From: Saussurea involucrata
Taxonomy: Eukaryota; Streptophyta; Magnoliopsida; Asterales; Asteraceae
Assembly: GCA_033807775.1 (NCBI GenBank)
Contig: CM066326.1
Location: forward strand, 92,356,873-92,420,872
Length of the DNA stretch: 64,000 nucleotides
Direction: 5' to 3'
Shown: in pieces, positions 11,668 through 22,560 of the stretch
How the letters are laid out: each line of letters opens with the position of its first letter
Position numbering within the stretch: position 1 is the first letter of the stretch
Notes under the pieces: generated by a model
What the model was told of the DNA's origin: nothing
What the model saw: the letters and a program-made list of their open reading frames with translations, nothing else
The model's database searches: none
Translations under genes and position numbers: made by a program

Positions 11668-12028
11668 TCATACACAACTCACGCATAGCGATCAGAATCA
11701 AATCAATAGGGAAACTCACACCAAAGATTTCCAAAGTACACCCACGATACACGTCAGCAACCGTCAAGGTCCTATCATCAGCAACCTTGACTACAAGTGG
11801 AGAGCCTAACCATCCTACACTACGGCCCGAACGCTCACTACAAGTGTGAGATACGAAAGAATGAGTAGCCCCGTTATTAAACATCGCCACAGCAGGCACC
11901 GAGTCAACTAAGAATGTACCTGTCACCACTTTAGGCGTAGCATGTGCCTCCTCCACTTTCAGTTGATGAACTCTACCTCGGGCCGCCACGGGTCCAGCCT
12001 GACCCACACGACCATCAGTAATACGCAA
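11408..12028 (-). pseudogene. Gypsy aspartic protease with lost active-site Asp
   Basis: The family block usually reading DSGATHSFVS appears here as NNGATHSFVS. Both changes fit G-to-A substitutions on the coding strand. The active-site Asp is therefore lost. The downstream flap region and the IVGMDWM block are present. The frame is offset by one from gag. Confidence 0.8.
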
Positions 12029-12807
12029 GGGGCAGCCGCAGAAACTCGTTGTGCCCCACTCCCATCAGTAACCCTCGAATTCGGGCAGTTGGCCTTCACG
12101 TGGCCCGTCTGCTTGCAGTTAAAGCAGACCATATGCGGTACCCTGCAATCGCGACCGTAGTGTCCTACCTGCCCACACTTGAAACATTTGTCATCTCTCC
12201 TTCCGCTACTATCCCTGGGCTTCAACCCACCGCTCCTTTGACTCGAGCGCGAGTCCGAAAACCTCGTTTTCTTTGGAACATCCGATACTGGTGCCACGGT
12301 CTGCATCGCCTTCCTTTTCTTAGCCTGCGTCTCCAACTCCAGTTCCCGTCTCCGGGCACCCTCCATCCTCACAGCAAGTGTAGCATACTGCGCAGTACTC
12401 ACGAACTCCCTGATCTGGGTACGTGACATATCCTTGTACCGCGTCATCTTCATGTCCTCAGAAGCAGCATACTGAGGACAGAATAGTGTCATCTCCGTGA
12501 ACTTTCGATTCATCTCCTTCACGGTCTCCGTAGTCTGCGTGAGCTCTAACAATTCTTTAGCAATTCTCTCCATCTCCACTGGAGGCACATACTCTGCACG
12601 AAAACGTACGACGAACTCCTCCCAGGTCAAAGTAGTGCGCTCATTAGGCGTCACAGCAGTAGCACACCAGTCTTTCGCTCCGTCTCGTAACAGATTCACC
12701 GCGAAGCGAACCTTCAGGTTCTCAGGACAACCACAAGTAAGGAAAGCGCACTCCATATCCGAGATCCAGCGCATACAATAAATCCTGCTATCTATGCTCA
12801 CGCTCAA
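11959..12807 (-). pseudogene. Gypsy Gag with two zinc knuckles
   Basis: Residues 30-160 contain the retrotransposon Gag domain (NLLRDGAKDWC, TWEEFVVRFRAEY, CPQYAASEDMKM). Two CCHC knuckles follow: C208-C211-H216-C221 and C228-C231-H236-C241, which bind RNA. The N-terminus seems short for the lineage, and the frame leaves the Gag-Pol reading near 12020, so a frameshift is likely. Confidence 0.85.
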
Positions 12808-13535
12808 CTCCTCGGATTCCCCGTGACTTTCCCCGACTCGAGCACGGATCTTGTGCTTCAGATAGTAGGAGCTCTACTACTACCTTCCACACCTATCCTT
12901 GCTCGTTCTGAGTCCCATCCCGAAGTGCCCAAGTAGTTTCTTGCCGACAGCTAAACCCATATGCCCGTACCAGCATATGTCAACACTCTTCCTAGCTCAC
13001 TAGGAATTTCACCCCATTCCACTACCCTTGCTATGACGAAATCCCCACTAGTCATGACGAGTCGCCTCGCGAATGCACAGTTGCATACAGTGTGAAATCA
13101 GATAGACATTCGAATAAAAGATTATATCCTACAACGGTTGGACTCAAAAAAGAGATGCGCAATAGAACTAAATCAGGCATTCTAAGGCTATTCGGTTCCT
13201 CCTGTATACAACTTATAAGGCATTCACTTAACAACCTATCAGGACTAGCATAAATTCCTACTAGCAAGTAATAACCATGCACTCATGCAAAACAGTGTAA
13301 TAAGCACCAAACAATCTAGCATACATACTCCTATGTTCTAGAAAGCAATAAATTACACTAAGTACTCTACCTTTTCCCTTGGCATCGGCTGACTGTACAC
13401 ACTGCGCCTTCGGTCACCGTTTCTCAAACGTACTTTTCCTTTTCTTTTATTTCTCAAAAATTTTAAAAGAAAAGAGAATCCCGAGCCGCAAACTTGAGTT
13501 CAAACACACCGAAATGTGTTTGATTCGCTCAAGCT
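12808..13535 (-). other. Untranslated leader of the gypsy element
   Basis: Between gag and the 5' LTR. No conserved frame is seen. It probably includes the lost N-terminal part of gag and the packaging leader. Confidence 0.5.
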
Positions 13536-13549
13536 GTGCCCTGATACCA
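13536..13549 (-). promoter_or_regulatory. Primer-binding site, initiator tRNA-Met
   Basis: On the minus strand TGGTATCAGGGC follows the 5' LTR after a 3-base spacer. This matches the common plant tRNA-iMet primer site TGGTATCAGAGC with one change. Confidence 0.85.
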
Positions 13550-13552
13550 ACT

Positions 13553-15626
13553 TGTAACGTCCCAAAAATTACAATAAATTTGAACTTTTTAAAATACCGT
13601 TTATTTAAATAAACCACAAGTGTTCAAGCCAATTAAACGTTTATCAAAATCTCGTTAAGTTAAATAACCAAATCCAAATAACACAGCGGAAAATGTAATA
13701 ATCTAAATATAGTGTCTCAAAGTAAAAAGTAACAAAAGTCTCCACAACGCGCCAGTGTGTACCGTCACGCCTTACTGCCACTCGTACCTGAAACAGTAAT
13801 TTATAGGGAAAGGGTAAGCACGAAGCTTAGTGAATTCAAACACGTACGCAAAATAGCAATCATATACACACCACCCCTATCAGCAGATAGACAAATACAA
13901 ACATTACATGCCAGTCTAAGAACATATCCTAAACAAGCAAACTCATGCAAGACACCTATGCATGTATCCATCGGTCTCCCCGAATTCATACAACACCTAT
14001 ACACGTATCCCTCGGTCTCCCCGAGTTCATACAACACCCGTGTACGTATTCCTCGGTCTCCCCGAATTCATACAACACCCGTGTACGTATTCCTCGGTCT
14101 CCCCGAGTCCATACAACACTCGTGTACGTATTCCTCGGTCTCCCCGAGTTTTATACAACACCCAAAGTCTCATACTAGACACTAACACAATCGAATATTA
14201 CCCACAACCAATTAGTTAACACACACGAGCTACAACAATGCACATATAACCCCTATCCTACGCAGTGAGTGAACTCACCTCAGAAAGTAATGTAGAACTC
14301 CACGAACAGCGACACAAACCTGCCAACTCCAACTCACTTCTTTCCACCTAAAGAAGTGTTATCAAGTGTCAAAGTGTAGCCCTAACCCGAAATTACACTA
14401 CAAGACTAAAAGGGGTATTTTCCAGCTTTTAGTCCACAACTGCAGGTCTGATCGTGACCTGTTTAGCCCCCCTTAAACCCATCAAACCAGAAATATTATT
14501 CCATAAATAGAAAGTTCTATGTCTTAGGTTTCCAAGGACATATCGCACGCGCTCATACGAGGTCCCTACTATTTTATACGAATTTTTCAAAACAGACTAT
14601 CCGAACAGCGAATTTTGGACCAGTCTGCACTAAATGCCAATTTGGCCCTAGCTAGAGGCCTCGTTAATTTTTCCGCAAAACATACGAAACATACTAGACT
14701 CAAATTGTGAGATTTGGGCACTGATTTCACTTCAATCCGATTTTCCTAAATTTTTCTACGGATTTTACAAAACAGGGACAAAACGGGCGTTTTCCACATA
14801 AAATGATAACATTGAAACGGTTTAGGGTTTTCGGGTTTGCAACTAAGGTTTACGAAATAGGGTTTAGGTGACTACGTCTGGACTACTTCATACACCACCC
14901 ACTGAATTGGTGGCGTACGACGGCGGCGAATACCGCCGGCAACCATGACTGCGGCGGCGGCGGCGGTTTCCCGGTGTTTCGACGACGAGGCCAATCGGAT
15001 AATCCGACCACCCTATCTCAGCCATATTCACACACACAAACATACTCAGACAGCTGCAACCCGCCATCACAGCCACCGACTGGTGGTGCGTGGCGGCACA
15101 CCCGTCGGCAGCCAAGACGGCGGCGCCGGCGGTGATTTCGCGGTTGAAGACGACGAAAGAAAGAAACAAGAAGAAGGGGTCTTACCTCTTCGACGACAAC
15201 CCGACAACGATCACACGGGACCTCGACTCCCTCCACGTCCCCCTCGACGGCTCTCCCTCTCTCTCTCTCTCTCTCTCTCGCTCCCTCTCTCTCCGGCAGA
15301 ACGTCACGACGACGGCTGCTGTTTGGTGATCGGCGATGGCAGCCAAGGAAAGTGGGAGGAGGAACTAGGGTTTTGGTTTGCTCTATGTGTGCTACGCAAG
15401 AAAGAAAAACGAGAGGGAGGGGGTCGGTTCCTATATGGGCCGATCCCATGCAAACTTTCACATGAAATGACACTTTTAGTCCCTCATTTTCCAAAGCCTT
15501 TGCCAAACAATTCAATTTTTTCAATAACTAACACTTTTGGTCTTCTTAGCAAAATCCGCTACTAAATTCGTTTAACAAGGAAAAATAATTTAATAAATAA
15601 AACCATATCGGGTCACGGGCTTTACA
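13553..15626 (-). repeat. 5' LTR of the gypsy element, 2074 bp
   Basis: Begins TGTAACGTCCC and ends GGGCTTTACA. It has five stem-loop minisatellite cores (13972-14155) against six in the other LTR. Open frames read across it, such as those at 14945-15565, are not conserved proteins. Confidence 0.92.
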
Positions 15627-15711
15627 CAACCCTAAATAGTGGCATTCAAAATTGGGCCTCAGATGGGTCGAGCCGAGCTCAAAAATGGCCGGACCGTTTA
15701 ACGGTCCAGAG

Positions 15712-16546
15712 TAGAGATGGCCAAATGGGCCCGGTCCCGAAAAAGCCCGATGGGGGCCCGAAGCCCAGCCCGCCCAAAGCCCGGGCCCGACCCGGTTGAA
15801 GCCCGTTCCCAGCCCGACAGGCCTTACCTGGCCCTGATTTCAGCCAAAATTCCGGTCCCGGCCCGCCAATATATCTGTTTTTTCAAAAAATATAGCCGTT
15901 TATATAGCCGTTGGGATCGATTTGTAGCCGGTTTTTTTGGTTTTTTTTGCATTCTAAACATTATAAATAGGTAGTGGGTGTATGAGGTTTGATACCAACT
16001 TACAAAAAACACAATTCTCGCTTACAATTCTCGATTTCTCGCTTTCTCGTGTTCATTTCTCGCAACTTCTCGTTCTTTCAATTTTTCGATCATTCAATCA
16101 AAATGGCCGGCGGTATTTTTCTTAAGAGTATTTTTCTTTATAATTCAATAAATGGAGTTATTTAAATGTATTTTTCTTTATAATTCAATAAATGTACTTC
16201 TTTAAATGTATTTTTCTTTATAATTTAAATATATATATATATATATATATGAAATTCTAATAGAACGTATTTTTAAGTATGTTTGAGTGACTAAATTAAG
16301 TATTTTATAGTGAATACGAATAATATTTATTAAAAATTGTATATATATATATATATTTTTTTAAAAACCCGGTTTAGGCCCGGCCCCGACCCGATCTTTG
16401 AAAAGCCTAAACAGACCGGACCTTCAACACCCAAGCCCGGCCCGACCCGAGTCTGACCAAAGCCCGGTCTTTTAAATAGTGTTTAGGCCCGGTCCCAACC
16501 AAAACCCGGTCCAAGCTAGACCGTCCCGCCCATATGGCCATCCCTA
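15712..16546 (+). mobile_element. hAT element, 835 bp, 5' end retained
   Basis: Termini TAGAGATGGCCAAATGGGC and, inverted, TAGGGATGGCCATATGGGC. Perfect 8-bp TSD GTCCAGAG (15704-15711 and 16547-16554). Inside, 15985-16103 is a leader with repeated TTCTCG words leading to ATGGCCGGCGG at 16103, which resembles the start of an hAT transposase gene, but the coding body is gone and replaced by AT-rich DNA with TA runs. An internally deleted derivative. Confidence 0.88.
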
Positions 16547-16601
16547 GTCCAGAGTAACCGGGCTTCAATACGGCCGGGCCGGTTTGGCATATACTTATAG
16601 G

Positions 16602-16707
16602 TTGGCCAGAAAAAACCAAAGCCCAATAAAGGCCCATAAATAAACAATGAGAACAAATCCACCGATGAATTCTGAGCCAACAACAACCAAACTCGCCGGA
16701 GAACACA
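16602..16707 (+). promoter_or_regulatory. Residual native promoter/5' UTR of FAP1
   Basis: Only 106 bp separate the outer hAT TSD from the FAP1 ATG. They contain AGCCCAATAAAGGCCCA (site II-like TGGGCT/TGGGCC words on the other strand) and a TATA-like CATAAATAAA at 16635-16644. An upstream ATG at 16647 opens a 78-codon frame overlapping the FAP1 start in another frame; it would matter only if transcription starts before it. Confidence 0.45.
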
Positions 16708-19443
16708 ATGGGGTCTATGCGCTTCCCGTTTTCGTGTTCTCAGCCTTCCACCACGCGCTTCCCCTCCGGCGCCTTTTCACCAGGAAACATCGCCTGCTCC
16801 GTCGCTGTCTCCGCCGCTATCGGAGCCGGCATTTCTGCTGGCATTTCCATCTCACAGAACTCCACCAATCCATCTCTTCATAACGCATTGAATTCCTTCC
16901 TTTCCAATTTCTCACGCTCATCACCACTATGGGGTTCACTATCTCTCTCCGACTCCTCCGGCGCGGTGGTCACCGAATCAAAGACTGGCATGTCGTTTCC
17001 GGCAGTTCTGAAGGACTCTCAGGCACTACTCGGAATTGGATTGAGGAGAAAGGCCGTGTTTGGGCTGAAGAACATCGACGTTTACGCCTTCGGTAATCCG
17101 ATTCTCTAAATTTTCTTCTCAATTAGTGATTTATTTACATGAATTTTCAGTGCATTTGTTCCTTTCGTAACCTGGAAGTCAGTGATCGAAAACCTAAGAT
17201 TGAACATTGTTTTCAGTGCATTTGTTCCTTTCTTAACCTGGAAGTCAGTGATCGAAAACCTAAGATAGAACATTGAACTTTCGATTGGATCAGTGTAGCT
17301 TGATTAGTTCACCAATTCATCAACTACCGCCCTGCAATTGAATCAGTGTAGATCGACCTATATTTGTTGTTTTTCCGTCTCAAAATGTTCATAGATTGAA
17401 GGATTTTTGGAAGATCATGTTCAATTTGGAAGGCAGATGTCAACCTTTTGGAATTTGAAAGTCTAAAATTCATGTGATATTTTCTTAATTCTTGTAACCT
17501 TGTTAATTTGCTGATTTTGTAACATTTGATGACATGTATACCGTTTTAGGGAGGGTTACAGTGAAGTAGAGACTAGAGAATAAACCTGACATCCACCCAA
17601 TCAAAATGGATAAAATCGGTTGCGGTGAGTGTTAGGGGTGTTCACGGAGCGGTTTGAGCATTTCCCCATACTGAAAACCGCACCACATATACCTCAAACT
17701 GCAACGAAATGCAGTGCGATTTATGCGGTTTGTACCTAATGCGATTATGCGGTTTGATAACTCAATACTGCAAACCGCACCGCATAGTACGGTTTGGTAA
17801 AAATGAAACCGCAAACCGCACCACTGAAGTTCTAAATCGCGCTTTGCTGTGTGGGCCGTTTGTGTGGTTTAGATGAATACCCCTAGTGAGTGTAACAAAG
17901 ATCTTTTTCTTTCTTAATCATTGTAACAAAATTTCAAAAAAATTTATAGTTTCAAAATTTCCTATTTTTTACCCATTTTAATGATGTGGATGTCATTTTT
18001 ATTCTCTACTTCACCGTACCCCTTTCGTAAATTTTTCGTAGACGGGTAGGTGTCTCATCAGATATTACAAAATCAGCAGATTACCGATCAAAATGGGTCA
18101 CAACAGAAAATTTTGGAATTTTGTTACATCCATTGAGAAAAGGATTTTGTTACACTAAATAAGAACTAAACCAAAGTGTATCTTTGATATATTTTGCCCT
18201 TTTTACAATTACACGGTTTGCAATAGTTTGTTAAAATCATTTAAAAAAATAATCAAATAACATATCTCTCTTCTCAATTGTAAGTTTTAGAGATTTCTCT
18301 AAATTCGGAGATTTTTACCTTCTCTGTTTTAGCATACACTTTAGCATAGCTTTTGGATAAAAAAAAGCTTCTAAGAGCATCTCCAACAGATACTCCAAAA
18401 TGGATATTTTGAGGACTTTTTTACTCCAACGGATTCTCCAAAATGGACCAAGTAGGAGTAAGAATGTATAATTCTCGAAACATGGAGAACTCCCTAAAAG
18501 TAATTACTTATTAGTAAGAAATGATATTTTATTATTCCCACCAATAAGAATATTTAAAACTAAATCTCTAGAAGAGAGAAATAATATTTTATTAAATGTA
18601 TTGAATATTTTAATAATACCATTAATGTTGTAATCTCTAAATTGAAGAATATGTTTTTTTTTTGAGAAGGGTATCCCAGACCACATTGGGCCCAGACTAA
18701 TCCCTAGGCAAATCGGGCCTTTGGCCCAGCTGCTAAAGCATGCAGCCCTGAGATTATCCTCAGTGGCCACAAGTGCTGCGTGTGGGGCTCGAACCCGGGC
18801 AAGCGCTATGAACTCCCCAGGCCTTACCACCACGCCACAACCCTTGTGGTTAATTGAAGAATATGTTATAGTTGACTGTAACTTCTATTGGATATTTTGA
18901 TCTCTGACTCTCCATTTTAGAGAAATTTTGGAGAATATGTCGGAGATGTTCTCAATCTCCATGTCTCAATTTGCGTTCTTTAAAGAATTGGTTGAAAAGT
19001 TCAATAAAAATTGAAAAAATTGATTTTCTTTAGGTGTGTATGCTGATGATAATGATATCAAGAATTTTGTAAGTGAGAAATATGGGACACTCTCAACTAA
19101 TGAACTGAGGCAGAAGGAAGTCACTCAAGATTTGATGGAAAGTGATTTAAGTGTTACAGTTAGGCTGCAAATAGTTTATGGAAAACTTAGCATTCGATCT
19201 GTTCGTAACGCATTCGAGGATTCGGTGGGTAACAGATTAAAGAAGTTTGGAGGATCCGATAACAAAGAGTTGCTTCAAAAGTAAGTTGTTCTTTCATTCA
19301 CTTGTAATGATGTTATATATATATATATATATAAATGATCACATTAAAATCTTTAATTTGACATCCATTGTGATATACTTTTTCATCCGTTTTTTCTTCG
19401 TTCTCCGGTTCTTTTATTTTTTAGGGTTCTCCCTTGATCTTTT

Positions 19444-19496
<53 letters not shown>

Positions 19497-21724
19497 CAGG
19501 TTCAGGAGAAAACCGTGAAAAAATAATAATGAAAAAGTGTGGAACACCCTCGTAACAATTCATCTGGACGGTATGCACATGTGCATACAAGTACTTTGTA
19601 ATATGCAGACGTGCATAAAAACCAAAAAACGGCTTCGGTTACTTGTATGCACATGTGCATATCGTCCGGATGAACTGTTACGAGGGTGTTCCTCGGGTTT
19701 TCATTTTTTGCGACCACCCCCTCTCTCTATATATATACCCACACATGTGGGATCGTGTGAAAATATCAATTATGATGAGAATGGTGAGAACACTTTTGAG
19801 CCTTTAGATGAATTGACTTTTTAATCTAACTTCATTTTCCTTTCAACTACTTTCAGTACCTTCAACTACATTGATCTACCTTTCTCCTCACATTTCTTAT
19901 CATTTTTAGTCACTTTCACGAATGTTTACTTTTACACACATTTAATTACTTTCACGTGCATGAATTTGCTAAACTTTCGGCCATGATGATAAAAATAGGT
20001 AAATAAAGGTAGTTACTAGTTAAAGGTATATGAAACTTTTACCCTCACCTTCTCACCATAACTTCTTTTTCTCACCGGAACCCAACCCTATATATAATTG
20101 CTTGTAATATATCATGACTCATTCTTTTTCTAGAATGAGCAAATCTCTACAAATTTCAAATGTTCAGAAATTTGTGTTTTGGGTGCGTTTGGTACGGGGG
20201 ATAGGCCGAGACAGGACATAACAAAAACTCGTTGTCCCATGTTTCGTGCAAAATTAGGCTGAGATAGGATAGGATAGGACCTGAGTAAGATAAAAAAAGT
20301 GTTTTTTTTCTTTCTGTCCCACCAAAATAGATGGAACAAAACTGTGAGATGATGAGACAAGGTTAGTAAATTACTTAAATACCCTTATACCCATATCAAA
20401 TTAAAACCCTAAAACCTTCATAGTTCTTTCACCCGAAAGAATCCATTATATGCGTCAAACTTTTTAACCATGGAATGGAACGAGCCCTAAGGATTGTCGT
20501 TTTGACCGTATGCTTTAAAAACAACTTGTTATGTATAGTTTGCTTCACTCGTAGGGTATGTTTCGATCATGTAATCGTATAAATTGCAAGATAAATTCAA
20601 TTTCTCCATTTATATTCTTCACGTTTTCTAGGAAATGCTCATATTGCAAGAGACACTTATTTTAATCGGCGTTTTTTTTATGTTACAGATTCACTTCTCA
20701 GTTTAGCGATGAATACAAGATTCCTCGTGGATCTATCATCGACCTCTCGAAGGAAAAGGGCTATGTGCTTCGAACCACTAGTAAGTTTACGTATTTCAAT
20801 CTTGCAAATAATATGATAATTTTGTTTTTCTTCATGATCCATTCGTTTTCCATTCTACTTGTTCTCTGTTTCGTTACAACTAGGTAATAACAATCATAGT
20901 TATTACAAGTTGGTCTATAATGGGTTTGGGACAATGGACAGTACCGGACATGACAGAACAAAAATTTGTTGTCCCGTGTTTGGTGTGAAAAATTAGACCG
21001 GGATTGGACAGGACTTAGTGGGACAAAATTGCTATTTTTTTTCTGTCGTGTGAAAAGAGGTGGAACAAAATTCAGGGAGATAGGACAAGTTTGGTAAATT
21101 ACTAAACTACCCATGTCAAATTAAAAAAGAAAATCTTTCACTATTGCCCGTCCAGTCTAGCCTTTGTACCAAAAGCACCCTTATGATTTTAAGAACCTAT
21201 AACGTGGTTGGACCTTCAAATGCAAATAACACCGTCGTTTTTGGCACATTTTGTCCGAAATCGCTAATTCTCGCAAACTTTTAATCAAATGCCCTCCCAT
21301 GGATTGCGGCTTAGAAGGGAATTGATCCGGTGCATCTCATCCTAATGTGCGTCCATTTCTCATCCAACGGTTTATAACCACTTCTCACGCTTTTCACGTT
21401 AACCGCGATTTCTTACTGGAACCCAACCCCTCAAATTAAAATCCTAAAATCTTGCAGTATTCTTTCACCTGCCTCATTCTGACCTGTCACGTCCAGTCTT
21501 CTCTTTTCACTCATTTACACGAAGATGCATCTTTATGTTTCTACGAACTCCATACTAATAGCGATCTTGGTTCAAATTACGTAGTCGATGGCAAGGAAGT
21601 AGGAAGCGTCCAAAGCCAACTCTTATGTCGATCGATTTTGGATCTTTATATCGGCGATGAACCTTTTGATTCGAAAGCGAAAGAAGAGATCAATGTGAAG
21701 TTGGCTTCCGTCGTCACAAAGTGA
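16708..21724 (+). CDS. FAP1: Fatty-acid-binding protein 1, CHI-fold, plastid
   Basis: Chalcone-isomerase-like protein; the Arabidopsis FAPs bind fatty acids in plastids and lack isomerase activity. Exons: 16708-17092, 19034-19280, 20689-20780, 21585-21724; all introns GT..AG, phases 1, 2 and 1; product 287 aa. Residues 1-50 are Ser/Ala/Gly-rich with few acids, fitting a transit peptide. The CHI domain follows: WGSLSL, SKTGMSFPAV, LLGIGLRRK (Arg113), KNIDVYAFGVYAD (Tyr126), SVRNAFEDSVGNRLKKFGGS, DEYKIPRGSIIDLS, and IDGKEVGSVQSQLLCRSILD across the last splice. Arg113 and Tyr126 have the spacing of the ligand-binding Arg/Tyr pair of the FAP family. The start resembles Arabidopsis FAP1 (RFPFS.SQP). 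Introns of 1941, 1408 and 804 bp are full of small transposons, but splice sites and frame are intact. Confidence 0.92.
17144..17275 (+). repeat. 66-bp tandem duplication in FAP1 intron 1
   Basis: Two adjacent 66-bp copies starting TTTTCAGTGCATTTG differ at two positions seen by eye (CGTAA/CTTAA and AGATT/AGATA). A recent local duplication. Confidence 0.9.
17633..17885. mobile_element. hAT MITE in FAP1 intron 1
   Basis: Begins TAGGGGTGTTCA and ends TGAATACCCCTA, inverted. Perfect 8-bp TSD GTGAGTGT (17625-17632 and 17886-17893). Interior has many GCGGTTTG/CAAACCGC words. 253 bp. Confidence 0.93.
18375..18953. mobile_element. Tourist-like MITE split by a SINE
   Basis: Begins GAGCATCTCCAACAGATACT and ends with the inverse of GAGAACATCTCCGACATA. 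Internal CTCCAAAATGGA words occur in both orientations. It resembles the 1902-2277 element at its ends, but the 3-bp TSD is no longer exact. A SINE with its own TSD lies inside. Confidence 0.65.
18656..18851 (-). mobile_element. tRNA-derived SINE, minus orientation
   Basis: Read on the minus strand it has an A box (TGGCGTGGTGGTAAGG) and a B box (GGGTTCGAGCC), then a body ending in an A tract (T run at 18656). A perfect 16-bp TSD AATTGAAGAATATGTT lies at 18640-18655 and 18852-18867. The tRNA-like head carries the internal Pol III promoter. Length 196 bp. Confidence 0.93.
19447..19491. repeat. (TA)n microsatellite
   Basis: About 45 bp of uninterrupted TA in FAP1 intron 2. It forms the left border of the hairpin element that follows. 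Confidence 0.95.
19492..19728. mobile_element. Micron-like palindromic element between TA runs
   Basis: Starts AGGGTCAGGTTCAGG straight after the TA run and ends CCCCCTCTCTC straight before TATATATA. The interior is a long hairpin: GTATGCACATGTGCATAC occurs twice, and GTAACAATTCATC/GATGAACTGTTAC are inverted. A diverged related piece lies at 60670-60800. Small elements bounded by TA microsatellites are known as Micron in rice. Confidence 0.6.
20181..20400. mobile_element. One-ended GGGTGCGTTTGGTACG element
   Basis: Begins GGGTGCGTTTGGTACG and continues with GGACA/GGATA-type degenerate repeats, as at the ends of the 27134-29491 element. The right terminus is not recognisable. FAP1 intron 2. 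Confidence 0.45.
20919..21180. mobile_element. Diverged GGGTGCGTTTGGTAC-family MITE in FAP1 intron 3
   Basis: Left end GGGTTTGGGACAATGGACAG; right end, inverted, GGGTGCTTTTGGTACAAAGG. GGACA words follow the left terminus as in the 27.1-kb element. Confidence 0.5.
21290..21430. repeat. Inverted copy of the 3.0-3.5 kb repeat
   Basis: Contains GATTGCGGCTTAGAAGGGAA and CCACTTCTCACG-type sequence of the repeat pair near 3.0-3.5 kb. It ends about 150 bp before FAP1 exon 4. Confidence 0.6.
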
Positions 21725-22429
21725 AACCTTCCAATCGGACCATCTTTGCCTTGCGGTTTCCGTATCGAAACAAAAGTTTCGAACCGGTGAGCACGGGAAT
21801 CGTGACTTTTTGAGTGAGTGAATATTGTGTATGCAAATATGTATCTTGATGTATGGACACTAGTAACCTATGATGGTTTTGCCTCTTTAAAGATTTTTAA
21901 TTTATGAATAAAATAAAATAAAATGAAAACACTTGTATACATCTTGTTAAAATGTTATATGAAAATAATTAAATTTGTAGTAATGACATGTAACATGGAC
22001 CTTATAACATTGGTTCATGATTTTATCACATCAGTTTTCTCCATTATGTTCATTTCATAAACATGTAAATAAAAATATATTGCTCTATACTTTCTAAATG
22101 GGTTTCAAAATTTTGTGTGTACTAGTTTTTTAAAAGATTATTAAAATTGTCGGTTTCTTAAAATGCAGTATAGGGGTCGATTAAAATAAGAAGAACGAGT
22201 ATTGTGAGAAGGTAAAAAAGAGAGGTTGAATGGAAGGTTCATTTGTAAATAAATAAAAAAATTCAAAAAATCTATTTAAAGGTGCATATGTGAACCGAGT
22301 TTACAGATTATTTATATGGTTCACATATGCATATTTAGAAGGTGCATATGTAAATCGGCCCATGAGCCCAATGTTTTATATAATTTGTTGTATCAACTGT
22401 GGATGTTCGGGCTAATTTGTGTGTACCTC
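21725..22429. other. FAP1 3' flank
   Basis: Downstream of the FAP1 stop. AATAAAATAAAATAAAATG at about 21905 may serve as poly(A) signal. The rest is AT-rich without recognisable features. Confidence 0.4.
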
Positions 22430-22560
22430 GGCTAATCACAAACCCTAAAGAATAGTCATGAAAATCCCCAGTCGTCTTGTAGGACTCGAACTGGTAACCT
22501 CTTAGGGTATCCCAAAGGTCAATATTTTATTACCAGTTGAGCTAACCCTACAAAGTTAGG
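22430..22560 (-). mobile_element. tRNA-related SINE fragment
   Basis: On the minus strand TAGCTCAACTGGTAA (A box) and CCAGTTCGAGTCC (B box) are spaced as in a tRNA-derived SINE head. It lies about 240 bp before the phytocyanin 1 ATG, so it may be part of that promoter region. No clear TSD. Confidence 0.65.

Larger units (their letters stand above)
7836..15626 (-). mobile_element. Ty3/gypsy retrotransposon, chromodomain type, internally deleted
   Basis: Two LTRs (7836-9937 and 13553-15626) begin TGTAAC and end TTTACA. Flanks are CAGCC (7831-7835) and CAACC (15627-15631), a 5-bp TSD with one mismatch. Transcription is on the minus strand: an initiator-tRNA-Met primer site lies just inside the right LTR and a purine tract just inside the left LTR. 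Gag, protease, RT and a C-terminal integrase with chromodomain are present, but most of RNase H and integrase are missing and several frames are shifted. The chromodomain end WKPEAEMRKNYPELF points to the Tekay/Del lineage. The element cannot move on its own. Confidence 0.92.
7788..16593. mobile_element. Outer hAT element hosting a gypsy and a second hAT
   Basis: Termini TAGAGATGGCCAAATTCGGG and, inverted at the right, TATATGCCAAACCGGCCCGG. The 8-bp TSD CTTATAGG is perfect (7780-7787 and 16594-16601). Native sequence is only 7788-7835, 15632-15703 and 16555-16593, so the original element was a short non-autonomous one. Everything else is later insertions. Confidence 0.85.

Noticed and set aside
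16647..16883. 78-codon frame overlapping the FAP1 start as a separate gene
   Set aside because: No protein motif; it is an out-of-frame reading of the transit-peptide exon. Kept only as a possible upstream frame.
18656..18851. tRNA gene
   Set aside because: Only A and B boxes fit; there is no full cloverleaf, and a 16-bp TSD and A tail show a SINE. The same applies to 22430, 23618, 50525 and 62367.
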